From the NCBI GenBank assembly GCA_013396655.1, contig WBMV01007704.1, positions 1,361,364-1,425,363 of the forward strand: DNA of 64,000 nucleotides, written 5' to 3'. The DNA comes from Campylorhamphus procurvoides. Its lineage: Eukaryota > Chordata > Aves > Passeriformes > Dendrocolaptidae. The translations under genes were made by a program, and so were the position numbers. Under the pieces are notes generated by a model. That model was not told the origin of the DNA. It did not search any database and worked only from the letters and a program-made list of their open reading frames with translations. Of this stretch, positions 23,501 to 35,679 are shown piece by piece (the stretch's first letter is position 1; each line of letters opens with the position of its first letter).

Positions 23501-26500
23501 AGTTTAACAAGGCAGTTGTCAGAGTGAATGTGTTCAAGGAGCACAGACAGACGATCCAGGTAACTGACGTCTTGCCTTTCTGCTTTTTATTCCTAATTAT
23601 TGTTTTTTTCCAATGCTGCAGTTGTGTTGATTTGGAGCATGTTCATTTTATGTGATGTGTCACTGTCCTGATGGATTTTGCTCTAAGGCAGACCTTTGGC
23701 GAGTGACTTTCAAAAGTATCTCTTTCTGGGAATAAGTTGTAGACTACAAAACTTCTTGTGGGTTCCTCCTGCAATAAAAGCAAAAAAGGCTGAAAGGAAC
23801 AGGGAAGGAAGAGCAAATGCTTTTAGTGGTAGATTTCCTCTATTTTCATCATCTCTCTGCAGATAAATTTGTGTGCAGATGTGCTAAATAAGATGTGTGA
23901 CCCAGTCCTTGTTAGGGTAACACAAACCCTGTCCTGACTTTTTATTCCATGTCTCAGCCCCTGACTTGGTGCCTGTGGGGAACAGGGACACCAAACATAC
24001 CTCAGGGCTCCAGCTTCACCAGCCTGGACATTTCCCTAAATCCCAGGGAGGGAATGCTGCTGTTGGCAGTGACAGTGTCCTCTCCTTCCCTGCAGTACAT
24101 ACACCCTGCTGACTCTGTGAAACTGGGGCAGGCTGAGCTGGTTGTCATTGATGAAGCTGCTGCCATTCCTCTGCCCTTGGTGAAGAACCTGCTGGGCCCT
24201 TACCTGGTGTTCATGGCCTCTACAATCAATGGGTAAGGCTTGCCAGCAACTGTGTGCCTGTGGGAGCAGTTGTGGCAGTGGATTATTGCCTGCAGTGCTG
24301 CTTTTATTACACACCATCACATCAGGCCACTCGAGTTCTTGATTTGTGCTGGAAATGCTCTTTAAAATGATAAGTGTCAGTACTTGAATTTATTGCTTCC
24401 ACTGTGGACTTGCCCCGTCTCTGCTCTGCTGCAAGGAGCAAATACAGAAGCAGGGTTCTGCAGTCTGTTAAGAGAGGGGAGAAAGGCACTTTCCCTGCAG
24501 TGTGGCAAGGCTGATGCAGTGGCAGGGTCCTACATGCTCAGGAGCATCAGGAGGCAGCAATTCTCTCCCTGGCAGTGCCCAGAGCAGCACGTGGCTCTGG
24601 GTGGCAGCCCGGGGTCTGTGCTGGAGCCCCCCCATGGCTCAGGGTGGCTGCCCTGGGTGTTCTGTGCCCCACACTGTTGTGTCCTGCTCTCCAGGTACGA
24701 GGGCACGGGGCGGTCGCTGTCGCTGAAGCTCCTGCAGCAGCTGAGGCAGCAGAGTGCCCAGAGCCAGGTCAGCATGACAGCGGAGAACAAGGGCACAGCC
24801 ACGGCCAAGCTCAGCTCAGGTAGGACCTCTGGGCTCTGCCTGTGCCCACCATGTCTCCTGACAGCCCTGGGAGGGCCCTTTGCAGCTCTAGGGAAGTAGC
24901 AAATGAAGGAACTCTCCTCTGGTTTTTCCCTCGTGGTTTTTGGGTTAAAAAGCTTTTAAGAGGTAAAAGCTACGTGATACTAACTTTCTAATCTGAGAGC
25001 CCTCCCAAAGACAGGGGCCCTCCCGGGCTTTTGGGCAGCTGTAGCTTCCAGCACTGGGTGTTCCTGCTGTGTGTTTGCAGCCCGGACCTTGCACGAGGTG
25101 TCCCTGCACGAGTCCATCCGATACGCCCCCGGGGACCCGGTGGAGAAGTGGCTCTATGACCTGCTGTGTTTGGACTGTCTGAACATCACCAGGATCATCT
25201 CTGGCTGCCCCCTGCCCGAGGCTTGTGACCTGTATCCTCGCTCAGATGTGCCACAATACACTGCTGGCAGGAGAAGCTGGTGCAGAGGTGGCTCTCTGGC
25301 CAGTGTGGTAACCTCAACACAAGTGTGTTTTTAGGACCACCCTTCTGGAGTTCAGCTCTCACCTCTTGCATTATGGGACTGGTGGTGTGTGTTTCACCAG
25401 GACAGTTTTACTCCTGCATGAAGGGAAATCCTTGCTGGAATTAAAAAAGGGTTGTCTTCAGGGGTGAAGGGTGTGAATGTCATTTTAGATAAAGCTGTAT
25501 TCCAAGAGCATGAACCACCATGCAGCCCAAATATTGAACATAAACCAAGAAGCTTTTCCCCCAGTTCCCAAGGAGGTTGTTTCCTTGACCCCTGTGCTTA
25601 GGTACTATGTGAACAGAGACACCCTGTTTTGTTACCACAGAGCATCAGAAGTTTTTCTGCAGAGACTGATGGCCCTCTATGTGGCTTCACACTACAAGGT
25701 ACAGCTTGTGCTTCTTCTGTCCAAATTTCAGCTGGGGCTTTTGTGGGGGAGCAGTGCTAGTTATGTCAACCTAAGTGAATAGAAAGAGAAATGATAATGG
25801 TGATGATAGGAAGTTTCATACATATTAGAGCAAGAGGTTTCACTTGAGAAGAGCAGATGCTGGCTGGCAGTGTGACAGCCGTGAGCTGGCCAGGGAGCTT
25901 CTCCATCCATCAGTACTTCCTTTCAAGTCCCTTGACAGCCCTAAATTCAGAAGATGGGGGATTATTTAGAAGTCAGCTGCTAACAGTGCACTGGACTTTG
26001 AAGCCCTTCTCATTTGGACAACATTCTCAGGCACATAATATGATTTTTGGGGTTTTCTGTGTAGGGCTAGGAGTTTGAGATCCTTGTGAGTCCCTTCCAT
26101 CTCAGGATAGTCTGTGATTCTGTAACTATTATTTGAACTTTCTGATATCTCTGCCCACCAGAACTCGCCCAATGACCTGCAGATGCTCTCTGATGCACCT
26201 GCCCACCATCTGTTTTGCCTTTTGCCACCCGTTCCCCCGACCCAGAACTCATTACCAGAAGTGCTCGCTGTTGTTCAGGTAAAAGGGAAACTGAGTACAA
26301 ATTTGGGCTCTGATGTAACTGAGTGGCATTGTAGTTGAGGAGAAGACATTTTTCTCTGCCCTCCCTGGCAGGTGTGCATGGAGGGAGAGATCTCTCGCCA
26401 GTCCATCATGAACAGCCTCTCGAGGGGAAAGAAAGCTTCTGGTGATCTCATCCCCTGGACCGTTTCAGAGCAGGTGAGCGACCTGGCTGTGTGCTCACCC

Positions 26501-29500
26501 CAAATACACGTTTCAGCACTATTTCCTATTCCCAGAGTGCCCACCTGTGTTCCTTACAGTGCCTGTTGTGTGTGTTGTGCAGTTCCAAGACCCGGATTTC
26601 GGGGGCCTGTCCGGCGGGCGCGTGGTTCGCATCGCGGTGCACCCGGATTACCAGGGGGTAAAGTACTCTGGGACCCAGTCCTTGGGCATCAGCAGCGCTG
26701 GCACCCCTGCAGGGGCTGTGGAGGCAGAGCTCAGGCAGTTTCAACTGCTGCATTTGAAGCCTGGGCTACCAAACCAGTGCTCCTGTCATTCCTAAGCAGC
26801 GCTGTGGCATGGAGCATCCTGAGCAGCAGGATGCAGTCAGCATCCAGGGATATTTACTGTGAGATTCCCAAATGTTCACGCTGGTGTTGGGCATTTTCTG
26901 AGTGCCAGAGAGTATTGCACGGCCCTAAACTACCCAGTGGGCTCTCATTGTGGTTTGGGGCACCCAGGCTCTGTCATTGCCTCCCCGTGGAGCGTCTAAA
27001 GGGCACAGAATGGGTGGTTGCAGTGGCTGAGTGAGCTCTGCACGGGGGGTGGTGGGGTCTGAGGGGACAGTGTTGCACTCTCCTGAAGATTAGAGACATC
27101 TTTTTGCTCACAGTGTGCTGTTCCTGCTTCACAGATGGGCTATGGCAGCAGAGCTCTGACCTTGCTACAGATGTACTACGAAGGCAAATTCCCATGTTTG
27201 GAAGAGAAGACAGTTCAAAAGCCAAAGGAAATTGCGACTGTGAGCAGCGAGGTATGGAGCTTGGTACTCTTTCTGTTTCCTGTTTTAAGTCTCCAAGTCT
27301 CTCTGTAAGGAGGAAATTTAATTTTTGTACAGAATAAGAGCTTTAATTTGCAGGTCTCTGTGAGGGTTCATGCCAGCTCATCTCCACTTTCCTTTTCAGA
27401 CTGTTGGTTTATTAGAAGAGGTTGTGACACCTCGGAAAGATTTGCCTCCTTTGCTTCTCAAACTGAGTGAAAGACAAGCTGAGAGCCTGGACTATCTCGG
27501 GGTGTCTTATGGCCTAACACCAAGATTGCTCAAGTAAGGCTTGATTCTATTTCCTAGTTAGATCCAGTGCAAAAATATAACTATATAAATCATATATATA
27601 TATATATTACATGGACAGAAACCCATTCCCTGCTTCATTGCCTCTGTGACCCTTCTAAATTGATAATGAGCTTTAATTGCTCCATTTTTCCAGGCTGTGA
27701 AAGTAAGAACAGCCTGTAGTAGGTAGGGAAAAGTTCAACACCAATTCCTGTGACCTGCAGGAACTGGAGGTGCTGCTGACTTCAAAGTTAGGTCTTTGTT
27801 TCCTGACTAGTGGAGATTCTTCTCACCACCAATTGCAGCTGCTTCTTGCTTTTCTTACCCTGGAGGAGCTGAGTAACTGCAGCAGGAAATAAATCATTTT
27901 TCCTAAAGTTTCAGTTCCATCTTACTACCTAGTTTTACATAAAGGCATAAAATTTTCTACTAAATGCCGACTTTTTAATACTTCTGGAATATTCACATTT
28001 CTGAGACTCTCTCAGCTGTAGTGTGGGGACTTGTGAATCCATAGTTCAGGAGACAGTTTCAAAATAATGCAGAGTTCTTCCTGTTGCTTGCCTTAAAACA
28101 AAGAGGTCATTTATCATCTAAACCCTTGGTTTCTTGCTGGCCTGCCCCAGCTTACGGGGCCACATGAGATGAGACTGCGTGAACCAAGCAGTAAGAACAA
28201 AATTCATTGCTGGTCAGTTCACAGCTAAGGTTCAAGAGGGAGCAGGAAGAGGGAAAAGGATTTCAGCAGGATTTTGCTCACTTTTTCTGGTCCACAGGTG
28301 ACTGTTTGAAACCTGGAAGCTGCCAGGAAAAGTCTTCATTCCATTGAAGAAGAGCAGAGTCTGAAACAAGCTGTAAATCCTCAGCCCCTCCCCGATGTGT
28401 CCTTTGGGAGATGTGAAGCATGTCATTAAAATCTCCCTTGTTGATTAGGCTTTGAAAGCAAAAATCAGGCATTGAAGAACATCCTTTCTTAAGAAATTCT
28501 ATAGATATTCCACATTTTGCAACAGCATTATGGGTCCAAATCCATGTGGCTGTTTCTAAAGGGAGGATATGAAATGCAGTAACTGTGGCATCATGTCTGT
28601 CTGTGAAAGGTGGTTCATTTTTTGCGATCACAAGTGTGATTTTTCACTCCTCTGAGGTAGAACCTCAGTCAGGTTGATTGTTGATGCTGCTTTCTGTCAG
28701 TGTTTATTTGGGTGGGGTGTTCTGGAGACTCACGAGCTGTCCTTGTGCAGCAGATAAATTGCATTTCACTCCAGGCATTGCTGTGCAAACCACGGCTCTA
28801 CAATTGTCAGGGTGTTTCCTCTTTCCCCAGGTTTTGGAAACGTGCTGGGTTTGTGCCAGTTTACCTGAGGCAGACACCAGTAAGTACCACACTGGGGGAA
28901 CACCCAGCCCTGCTGAAATCCCTGGGCATCTCTCCATTTCCTTCTTTGAGATGTGATTGGGGCAGGAGAGTTTTCTCAGGCCACTTCCAGGGTCTGTTTT
29001 ATGTTCATTTTTGTTCTTTGGGCCTGTCTAGTTAACTAAAGATGTAAAGTTTTACAAAGGATTGTGGATGGGGTACTCTTAAGTAGTTTTCACTTAAAAA
29101 TTCAGAGCAAAGGTGCAGCTTTTTGATTATTAATTTAATTAATGTGGGTATTGCTAGAATTACAGAGGTTTACCAAATTCTAGCAGTTTATAGGTTTTCC
29201 ATTAGGTAGTGGGGATCAGTTCCAGTTGATGCAGTCATTGCTGGTCTTTATTTAAAGTTATTTCCCTTCTTCAACTGAGCACAGTTTGTGGGGATGATGG
29301 GAAATGTATATAAAACCATATTTTCTTTATTAGAATGACCTGACTGGGGAGCACTCCTGCATCATGCTGAAGATGCTCAATGAGGAGGAATCTGAGCAGG
29401 AGCCTTGGCTTACTGCCTTCTGGAAAGGTAACTGTGACCCTGCCAACTCCAGAGCATTGTTGCAGAAGTCCACAGGGGGATTTATTTCGTCATCCTGTCC

Positions 29501-32500
29501 TGCAGATTTTCGGAGGCGGTTCCTGTCCCTGCTTTCCTACCAGTTCAGCACATTCTCTCCATCCCTGGCACTGAACATTCTGCAGAATAAAAACATCAAG
29601 CAGCAGCCACAAGCACGTGAGTACCCTGGGTCACAGTGCTCAGTGAGACTGCACTTCATATTCTCTGTGTCTTCATCAGTCTCAAAAACACCCATTACAT
29701 GTTGTGGCTTGTGAAGTGCCTTGGTTTGCTCTTGGTCAGCTGCTGGTTTGTTCCTCTTATCCAGAAAAAAGCTTCTGTTTTTAATGAAAAGTTAAACCAC
29801 TGAAAACAGGTAGTGGTGGGGTTTTTGGTGGGGGTATTTTTTGTGGATTTTTTTTTCCTTGCATTTTTTGATTGAAGATTTAAGCTACCTGAAATCAGAG
29901 GGCTCCTGACTCTGACAGCCAGTCTGGAGCTAAAAAAGAAGCCTTGAGCAGCAGCAGGCAGAGCAACTTGTCTCTTAGGAAGAGCAGTGCCATCAGGAAT
30001 GTGGTGATGTGGTGATTCCATCAGGAATGCTCTTAGAAAGATGCTCTTTCTAAGAGCAGGCACTGGCACAAAAGGGGGCCAGACAAGGCGCTTATAACAC
30101 TCACCTCTGGCTTAAGAGCAAATTGCTGTGTTCTCAGTGTCCTTAATAGAGTGTCCTCTGGAGAGAACTTGGCGATTTGTGCCCTGCGGCTTTTTAGTGT
30201 CCTGGTGAGAGAGTTTGAGCTGCTGCTACAAAAGAACAAACCTCTTTCACAACAAAAGCAGCGTATATGGTTAAAGCCTGGGCAAAGTGCTTTTCTCACT
30301 GTTTCCAGGCATTCTGAAGTGGATACACTGCTGTGTTCTGACAGCTGCAGTGTTTCCCATGTGGATGTGTGTCTGCCTGACGAGGCCTGGGCTAACCAAG
30401 CCAGCCTGGACAGCTTTGTTCCTGAATTCCGAACGCCTGTGGGGTGGCACTGCAATAGCAGGGACAATGGAGTGTTAAGCACTGAGATCCTGTGAAGGAC
30501 ACTCTGGGCTGTGTTTCTCCCCCTGTGTGACACTCCCTGCTGTGTGTCACTGTCCCCGCCAGCCATCAGCCGTGCAGAGCTGGAGTCCCTGTTCATCCCC
30601 TACGACCTGAAGAGGCTGGAGATGTACTCCCGGAACATGGTGGACTATCACCTCATCATGGACATGGTGCCTGCCCTCGCCAGGATGTTCTTCCTGCACC
30701 AGCTGGGGGACATCTCCCTGTCTGCTGCCCAGGCGGTGGGTATGGCTGGGGCAGGGCCAGCCCTTGGGAAACACACAGGGTGGGGGGGAATGGGTGGCTT
30801 TGCTCTTCAAGCTTCTATAACGTGTCACCTCCTCAGGCCCTTTTCCTGGGGATTGGCCTGCAGCACAAATCCCTGGAGCAGCTGGAGAAGGAGGTGGAAC
30901 TGCCCAGCAGCCAGCTGATGGGTCTCTTCAACAGGATCATCCGCAAAGTAGTGCAGGTACAGCTCTGACACTGGTTTTGCTGGAGCACAGTGTAATTCCA
31001 AGAGTGGAAGGCTCAGTCACAGCTGTGCATCTTAAACAAGTGCCCAGTGGGTGACTGGGAACTTCTTGGGAAGGTGGGAGAAGCCCAGTAGAAAAACCAG
31101 GTATTTGTGACATTGATTTCCAAATCCAAACTCCTGTGGAACTCTAGGGTCTTTAAGGTCCCTTCCAACCCAAACCATTCCACAGTTCTGTGGAACGTTC
31201 TCCCAAATAACAGGGCTTGTCTTGTGGTTTTAAATGTTGAAATGTCCTGAGCAAGCAACTCCTGTTGCCACTGAGCCATTTCACTGTTCACTGCATTGGT
31301 GGCATCTCAGCTTTTCTGGGGAAAAAGTGTTTTCCAGTGGTGTGTAGAGGTCCAGTGAAATACCTGGAAAGTTTTGGATCTGGTTTTCTCTAAGGTTCAG
31401 GATACAGTAGCAAATTCTGCAGTCCCACATTCATAGTTCATTGCAGAGGTGATAAATTATGCTTAATAAAATAAAGTATGCTGCAATTTCAGAGTTCCCT
31501 ACATTTACGTGAGTGACACTGAGTGCTGATTATGGTTGGATGCTTTTTATAAAAGCTGTAGAGAATCCTGCCCTGAGGAAGCAGCCTCAGGCTTTTTATT
31601 TCAGCAGGATGGGAAAACAGCTACCTGATCATATTTCCAAGGTTAGAAGAGTTTCATGGGGACAGGCAGCATTTCTTATTTATTTATTTTAAAGCAATAA
31701 TCAAGAGACATCAGCAGGTCTTACATGTGTTGGGTCCCTTCATTTTCAGCTGTTCAACACAGTGCAGGAAAAAGCTGTGGAGGAGCAAATGGCAGCAACA
31801 AAGGATGTTGTAATGGAGCCTACACTGAAGTCTTTAAATGATGATTTGGTAATTACAAACTTTCTTTTTCATGCATATGTAAACACTTCATGGCATTCCT
31901 TAAGAGTGTAGAAGCATGGTCATCTAAATTTCCCTGGATTGGAAAGAATTCCACATCCTGTCTGTCACTCTCTGGTAGCTCAAAACTGACAGGTTTGCAT
32001 CTTGTGCTTGTACAGTCGTGCTTTGTGGGGCTGCAATATGGATTTTTCACAGGAAATTACAATTATATGTGAGCAAATAATGTCAAAATGCATTTATATA
32101 AAAGAGGCTTTTCAGGATCTCGTGTTAACATTTTAGGGGGTGTATTTCTTTTCCAATGGGAAAGGCATTTTTCTCCCATTGCTCTTGCACTTAATGCATG
32201 TGCTGTGCTGTTGTAGGAGGAAGCTGCAAAGGAATTCCAAGAAAAGCACAAGCAAGAAGTGATGAAGCTGAAGGAAATGGACCTTACACAGTAAGAATTC
32301 ACCTGGCTGAGTCCCAGCTCCAGTTTCCCCTGGTTCCCAGTTGGATGCCAGGTCACTGGCACATCTTTCTGGGATTTGTTCACAAGGCTGTAGTTGCTGT
32401 AGCACAGTCTGAAAACCATCAATAAATGAGAATTAGCAGTGGGTAAGAAGGTCAGGATAAGAGAATATGCTGCTCTGCTCCTGAAAACCTTTGGGTCACT

Positions 32501-34971
32501 GAAGTGATCAATTACTCATGGCAGGAGCTCCTATTCTGTGTGTCAACCTTGATCTTATACATACATAAGTTATTTAGTACTGAAATACTGACTAATAAAA
32601 CAAGCTGTGGACTGTTTCTAGCTTTACAGTTTCCTGTGCTCCTAGAAATAGTTATTGTTTTCCTCAAACTAGGATAGCCAGGTCCTGGTGGCTGCTGTCC
32701 ATGGAAATAGTACCTGGTTAGTTTTAATATTGTCCTCTTTAGCAGCAACAAGAACCCCCAAACCAAAAACATAAAAAACCTAAAATCAACAGAAAAAGAA
32801 CAGTCAACCGGAGCTGCTTTTATTTTTATTTTTCTCTCTTTCTGGAGCAAGACAAGTTACACATGCCACTGATTCTCTTCCTTTTTGTCTTATAAATCCT
32901 GTTTACTGTACTGACATACCAGGAAAGTTGTCTGGTTTGGCCTTAGATTCACCTCTGCTAAGATAAAAGGAATCAAAGCTTCTCTGAATCTTTCATTTGT
33001 CTTGTTTGAAAAAAGGACAAGAATAGAAGGGATTTGAAGTGACTCTCTAGCCAGTTCCACAAGGAAAATAATGAGAGTGTTTTAAAAAGTTTTAATTTTG
33101 TTTTTTAGCATTGTTACATACCTGTTTGGCATTTCGGACCACGTTCCCTGGTTTTTTCTCACCCAGTAATAGATTTCTGTTCTCCTCCACAAAGACAGAG
33201 AGAGACAAAAATCTATTCTGAACACTTTTCAATATAGGTTATAGAAAACTAATAGAAGAGAGCAAGCTGTTTGATTTGAAAAGGGTTTGTCCAGCATTGT
33301 TCAGCCTTGTATGAGCAAGGCCTGCTCTATTCCAAATCACCAAGAATTTGAGGTGGAGAGCAACCACTCCACTTGGCTCCAGGATTGCTTTGCCTGCTTG
33401 AACCTCTGTGCCATTTCCAGGGTACTTGAACACCCAGACAAGGGCCACAGAACATGAGCTCATTTGAATGGCAAATCTGGATTTAATTTTTCATTCCCAA
33501 AGAAGGCTGCAGGTCTTCAGCTTTTCCCAGCTGAATCCAGAACTGCTCCACGCAGGCTTTGTGTGTTTCCCAGTTCTGATTTGGGGGGCTGGCATTGTTT
33601 GCAGAGCTGTGTGTGCCTGACAGCCCAATCCCCTTAGTTTGTTCACTCTGTGTTAACAGTTTGACTTGAATTTTCCTTTCCCTTTCCTACTTTAGGTACA
33701 TTATCCGTGGGGATGATGAAGAATGGAACGAGGTGCTGAGTAAAGCAGGACAAAACGCCTCTGTCGTCAGCGTGAAAAGGTTAAGGAAATACCCCCAGAG
33801 ATCTCTCTGCTCTTTCCTCCTGGCTTTATTATAACATTTCCCAGAAGAGTGAGGCCTGAGAGTTACATTGATCTTACTGTCCTTGCTGGATTCCCAGTTT
33901 TCCTGGGGAAATCAGGGTGTGAGCACCTGCAGGCTCTGCTGCCCAGTGGTTCTTGTGTTGCTCTTGGTCCTCTCTTCATGTAACTTGTTTGCTAATTCTG
34001 GCTTTGTTTCTGATGATCTGGTTAAGTCTTGATCCTGAGCACACTCAGAAGTTGCTTCCCTTTTTCTCTTGGGTCCCTCATTCCACCTGAGTGTCCCATT
34101 TCTTTTGGGAACTAACACTGGGTGGGACTCTGTGGAGGTGCCGCTGGGGAAAATGCAAATCCAGGGAAGAATTCTTTCAAATGTGAGCTTAGGCCTGCAA
34201 AACATCTGCATTTCTGCAATTCCTTCCTTTTCATCCATCTTCTTTCATCTGCCTTGCCCAGCAGGGAGCCTTTCCTCATTTTTTCCTGGGGGATTTATAG
34301 CTGAGACTTGCCTGCTTGCCTGTTTGCCCTTCCTGGGGTGCCTGACAGCTCAGGTAATTAATTATGTGATCTCAATTCCACCCCTTCATGGGTGGTTTTT
34401 TTTTTCATGGATGCTGGAAGATTGGACTTTCCAGAAGCCTTCCAGGAATGAAAGTCTTGTTAATGCTTATAAAGATCAGAGCTCTGTCCTGTTTGCTGTA
34501 ATCAGAATCCAGTGTAGGAACTCAATTGTATGCTCAAAACCATCAGTGGGAATTTTTTTCCTAGGTACTCTGAATTCCAGATGCCTGCCTTGAATTGCCT
34601 TTAGGATACACTGCTTGAAAAGCAATAACAAGAGCTAAAAATCAATGTCTTTTGGGATTCAGATTGGGTTAGGGACTCTGAGGACAGGAGAAATTCTAAG
34701 TGAGGCTCTTTTTTGTGCTTTCTCTAGCACCAAGTTTAAATGACCCAAGAAATTGGAACTATTTTCTCCCAACTGTATTTCCATGTTAGACCCTCACTCC
34801 TGCTTTTCCAACAAAAACTTCCCAGCTGAAATGCAGTCTAGTGTGTTTTTAACAGCTATTTTGTTCCTGTTTCCCAGTGAGAAGAAAAGAAAATTAGAAA
34901 CAGCAAGAGGACCCAAACAGCAGAAGAAATTTAAGAAGACTAAAGCCCTAAAGCAGAAGAGGAAGAAATGA
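17501..34971 (+). CDS. NAT10: N-acetyltransferase 10 (RNA cytidine acetyltransferase), complete, 28 exons, 1019 aa
   Basis: Nucleolar ATP-dependent enzyme making N4-acetylcytidine in 18S rRNA, tRNA-Ser/Leu (with THUMPD1) and some mRNAs. Exons: 17501-17608, 19030-19121, 19404-19575, 19864-19986, 20648-20709, 20950-21064, 22284-22391, 22497-22630, 23008-23101, 23461-23559, 24096-24232, 24695-24819, 25081-25231, 25602-25698, 26162-26278, 26372-26473, 26583-26657, 27135-27251, 27400-27533, 28831-28879, 29334-29427, 29506-29616, 30563-30735, 30837-30956, 31750-31848, 32217-32290, 33696-33779, 34878-34971. All phases close (3060 nt; human protein 1025 aa). The start is the family start (MQRRKVDNRIR). 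Walker A GRGKSAA has Lys290; Walker B VVIDEAAAIP is near 388; the GNAT acetyl-CoA loop DYQGMGYGSRA has Gly641, all at human numbering. The tail is a Lys-rich nucleolar signal (KKRKLE...KQKRKK). All introns are GT-AG. Confidence 0.98.
17616..17745 (+). repeat. GC-rich minisatellite, 37-bp units, NAT10 intron 1
   Basis: Direct repeats with a 37-base period (CCGGCAC blocks at 17644, 17681 and 17718), built from GGGGTGACACCGGCACCGG and GAGCGACACGGGCCCG segments. It begins within ten bases of the exon 1 donor, so it forms the start of intron 1. Confidence 0.85.
18165..18570 (-). mobile_element. CR1 LINE fragment, reverse orientation, NAT10 intron 1
   Basis: Starts with TTACAGAATTGTTGAGCCTGG and continues through recognisable reverse-strand CR1 blocks: a CCTAAGGCCGTTCCCTCT-like block, a TTCTCCAGGCTGAGCTCCCT block and a GGACTCGCTCCAGCCCTTCA block. 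It is diverged and 5'-truncated, like most avian CR1 copies. Confidence 0.75.
21478..21512. repeat. TA-rich simple repeat, NAT10 intron
   Basis: Imperfect TATAATATATATTATATGATATAATATAA run inside the intron between the exons ending at 21064 and starting at 22284. The rest of that 1.2-kb intron shows nothing recognisable. Confidence 0.75.
26065..26125 (+). mobile_element. Short CR1-like 3' end fragment
   Basis: GGGCTAGGAGTTTGAGATCC then TTGTGAGTCCCTTCCATCTC and GATAGTCTGTGATTCTGTAA resemble the 3' end of avian CR1 copies (target, 'ccttccaactcaggatattctatgattctg'). Too short to place in a subfamily. Confidence 0.5.
27534..28830 (+). other. NAT10 intron, no gene seen
   Basis: A 1.3-kb intron with a short TA microsatellite at about 27592-27607. 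Small open frames here have no resemblance to known proteins. No RNA gene was recognised. Confidence 0.65.
31060..31200 (+). mobile_element. CR1 LINE 3' end fragment, NAT10 intron
   Basis: Contains the conserved CR1 tail GGTCTTTAAGGTCCCTTCCA followed by ACCCAAACCATTCC. The 5' part is diverged, so its left edge is approximate. Confidence 0.7.
32291..34877 (+). other. Two last NAT10 introns (1.4 and 1.1 kb), nothing further seen
   Basis: Apart from the exon at 33696-33779, this stretch shows only intron sequence. No interspersed repeat or RNA gene was recognised in it. Confidence 0.6.
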
Positions 34972-35303
34972 CTTTAAAGCCAAACAGTGAACTTGAATTA
35001 AGAAGTGCTGGGTCTGTACTTAAGAAGTACCACTTCCCCTTGATTCAACAGACTTTCCTTTGGAGAGTGAGAGCTGGAGGGAAGGAAAAGCCTTAAGAGA
35101 CATTTTGAAGTGTTTTTATTAGGGGAACAACACTGCCAGGAGATTCTGTATGAAGATTTTTTTATCAGGTGTGACTGCAAAGTGTGAGCAGGGCACTGTA
35201 ATGCCCTGGGATGTTGTGAAGGTGCTTTAGCAGCTACAGAGCCTTCATTCCAGGAGGGCAGCTCCACCTGTAAACCTCCTGCATCTTCATGGTTCTGTGC
35301 TTT

Positions 35304-35309
35304 ATTAAA
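35304..35309 (+). terminator. Poly(A) signal ATTAAA (NAT10)
   Basis: ATTAAA about 335 bases after the NAT10 stop (TGA 34969-34971). An AATAAA at 35650-35655 could be a distal alternative. The 3'UTR is therefore about 0.35-0.7 kb. Confidence 0.5.
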
Positions 35310-35679
35310 AGAGAGTCTGGACAACAAAGGATGAGGCTCTGTCAGGCCATGGTTATGTGAGTGCCTTTAGCATTGCAGATGGGTATTTGCAGCTGGGCCA
35401 GTGGCACTGTTGGCCCTTGGGAGTTTTTGATGTTGGGAGCTTTTTCTTTCGGGCTGGCTGGTCACTGAGCACTGACTTCTGTCCCCCTGTCCCAGAGCTG
35501 TTGCCTGGCTTTGGTGGCAGGTTTTGTGTCAGAGAGCCAGGAAATCAGCACTAACACATCAGCACCTGGTCATGGTGATCTTTTATTTGACCTCAGGGGC
35601 CAGGGGGGGGACACAATCCACTCTGGTCTGTGGTCCCTGCTTGGCAGTAAATAAACCAGTCTGGAACAGGGATTTCTGT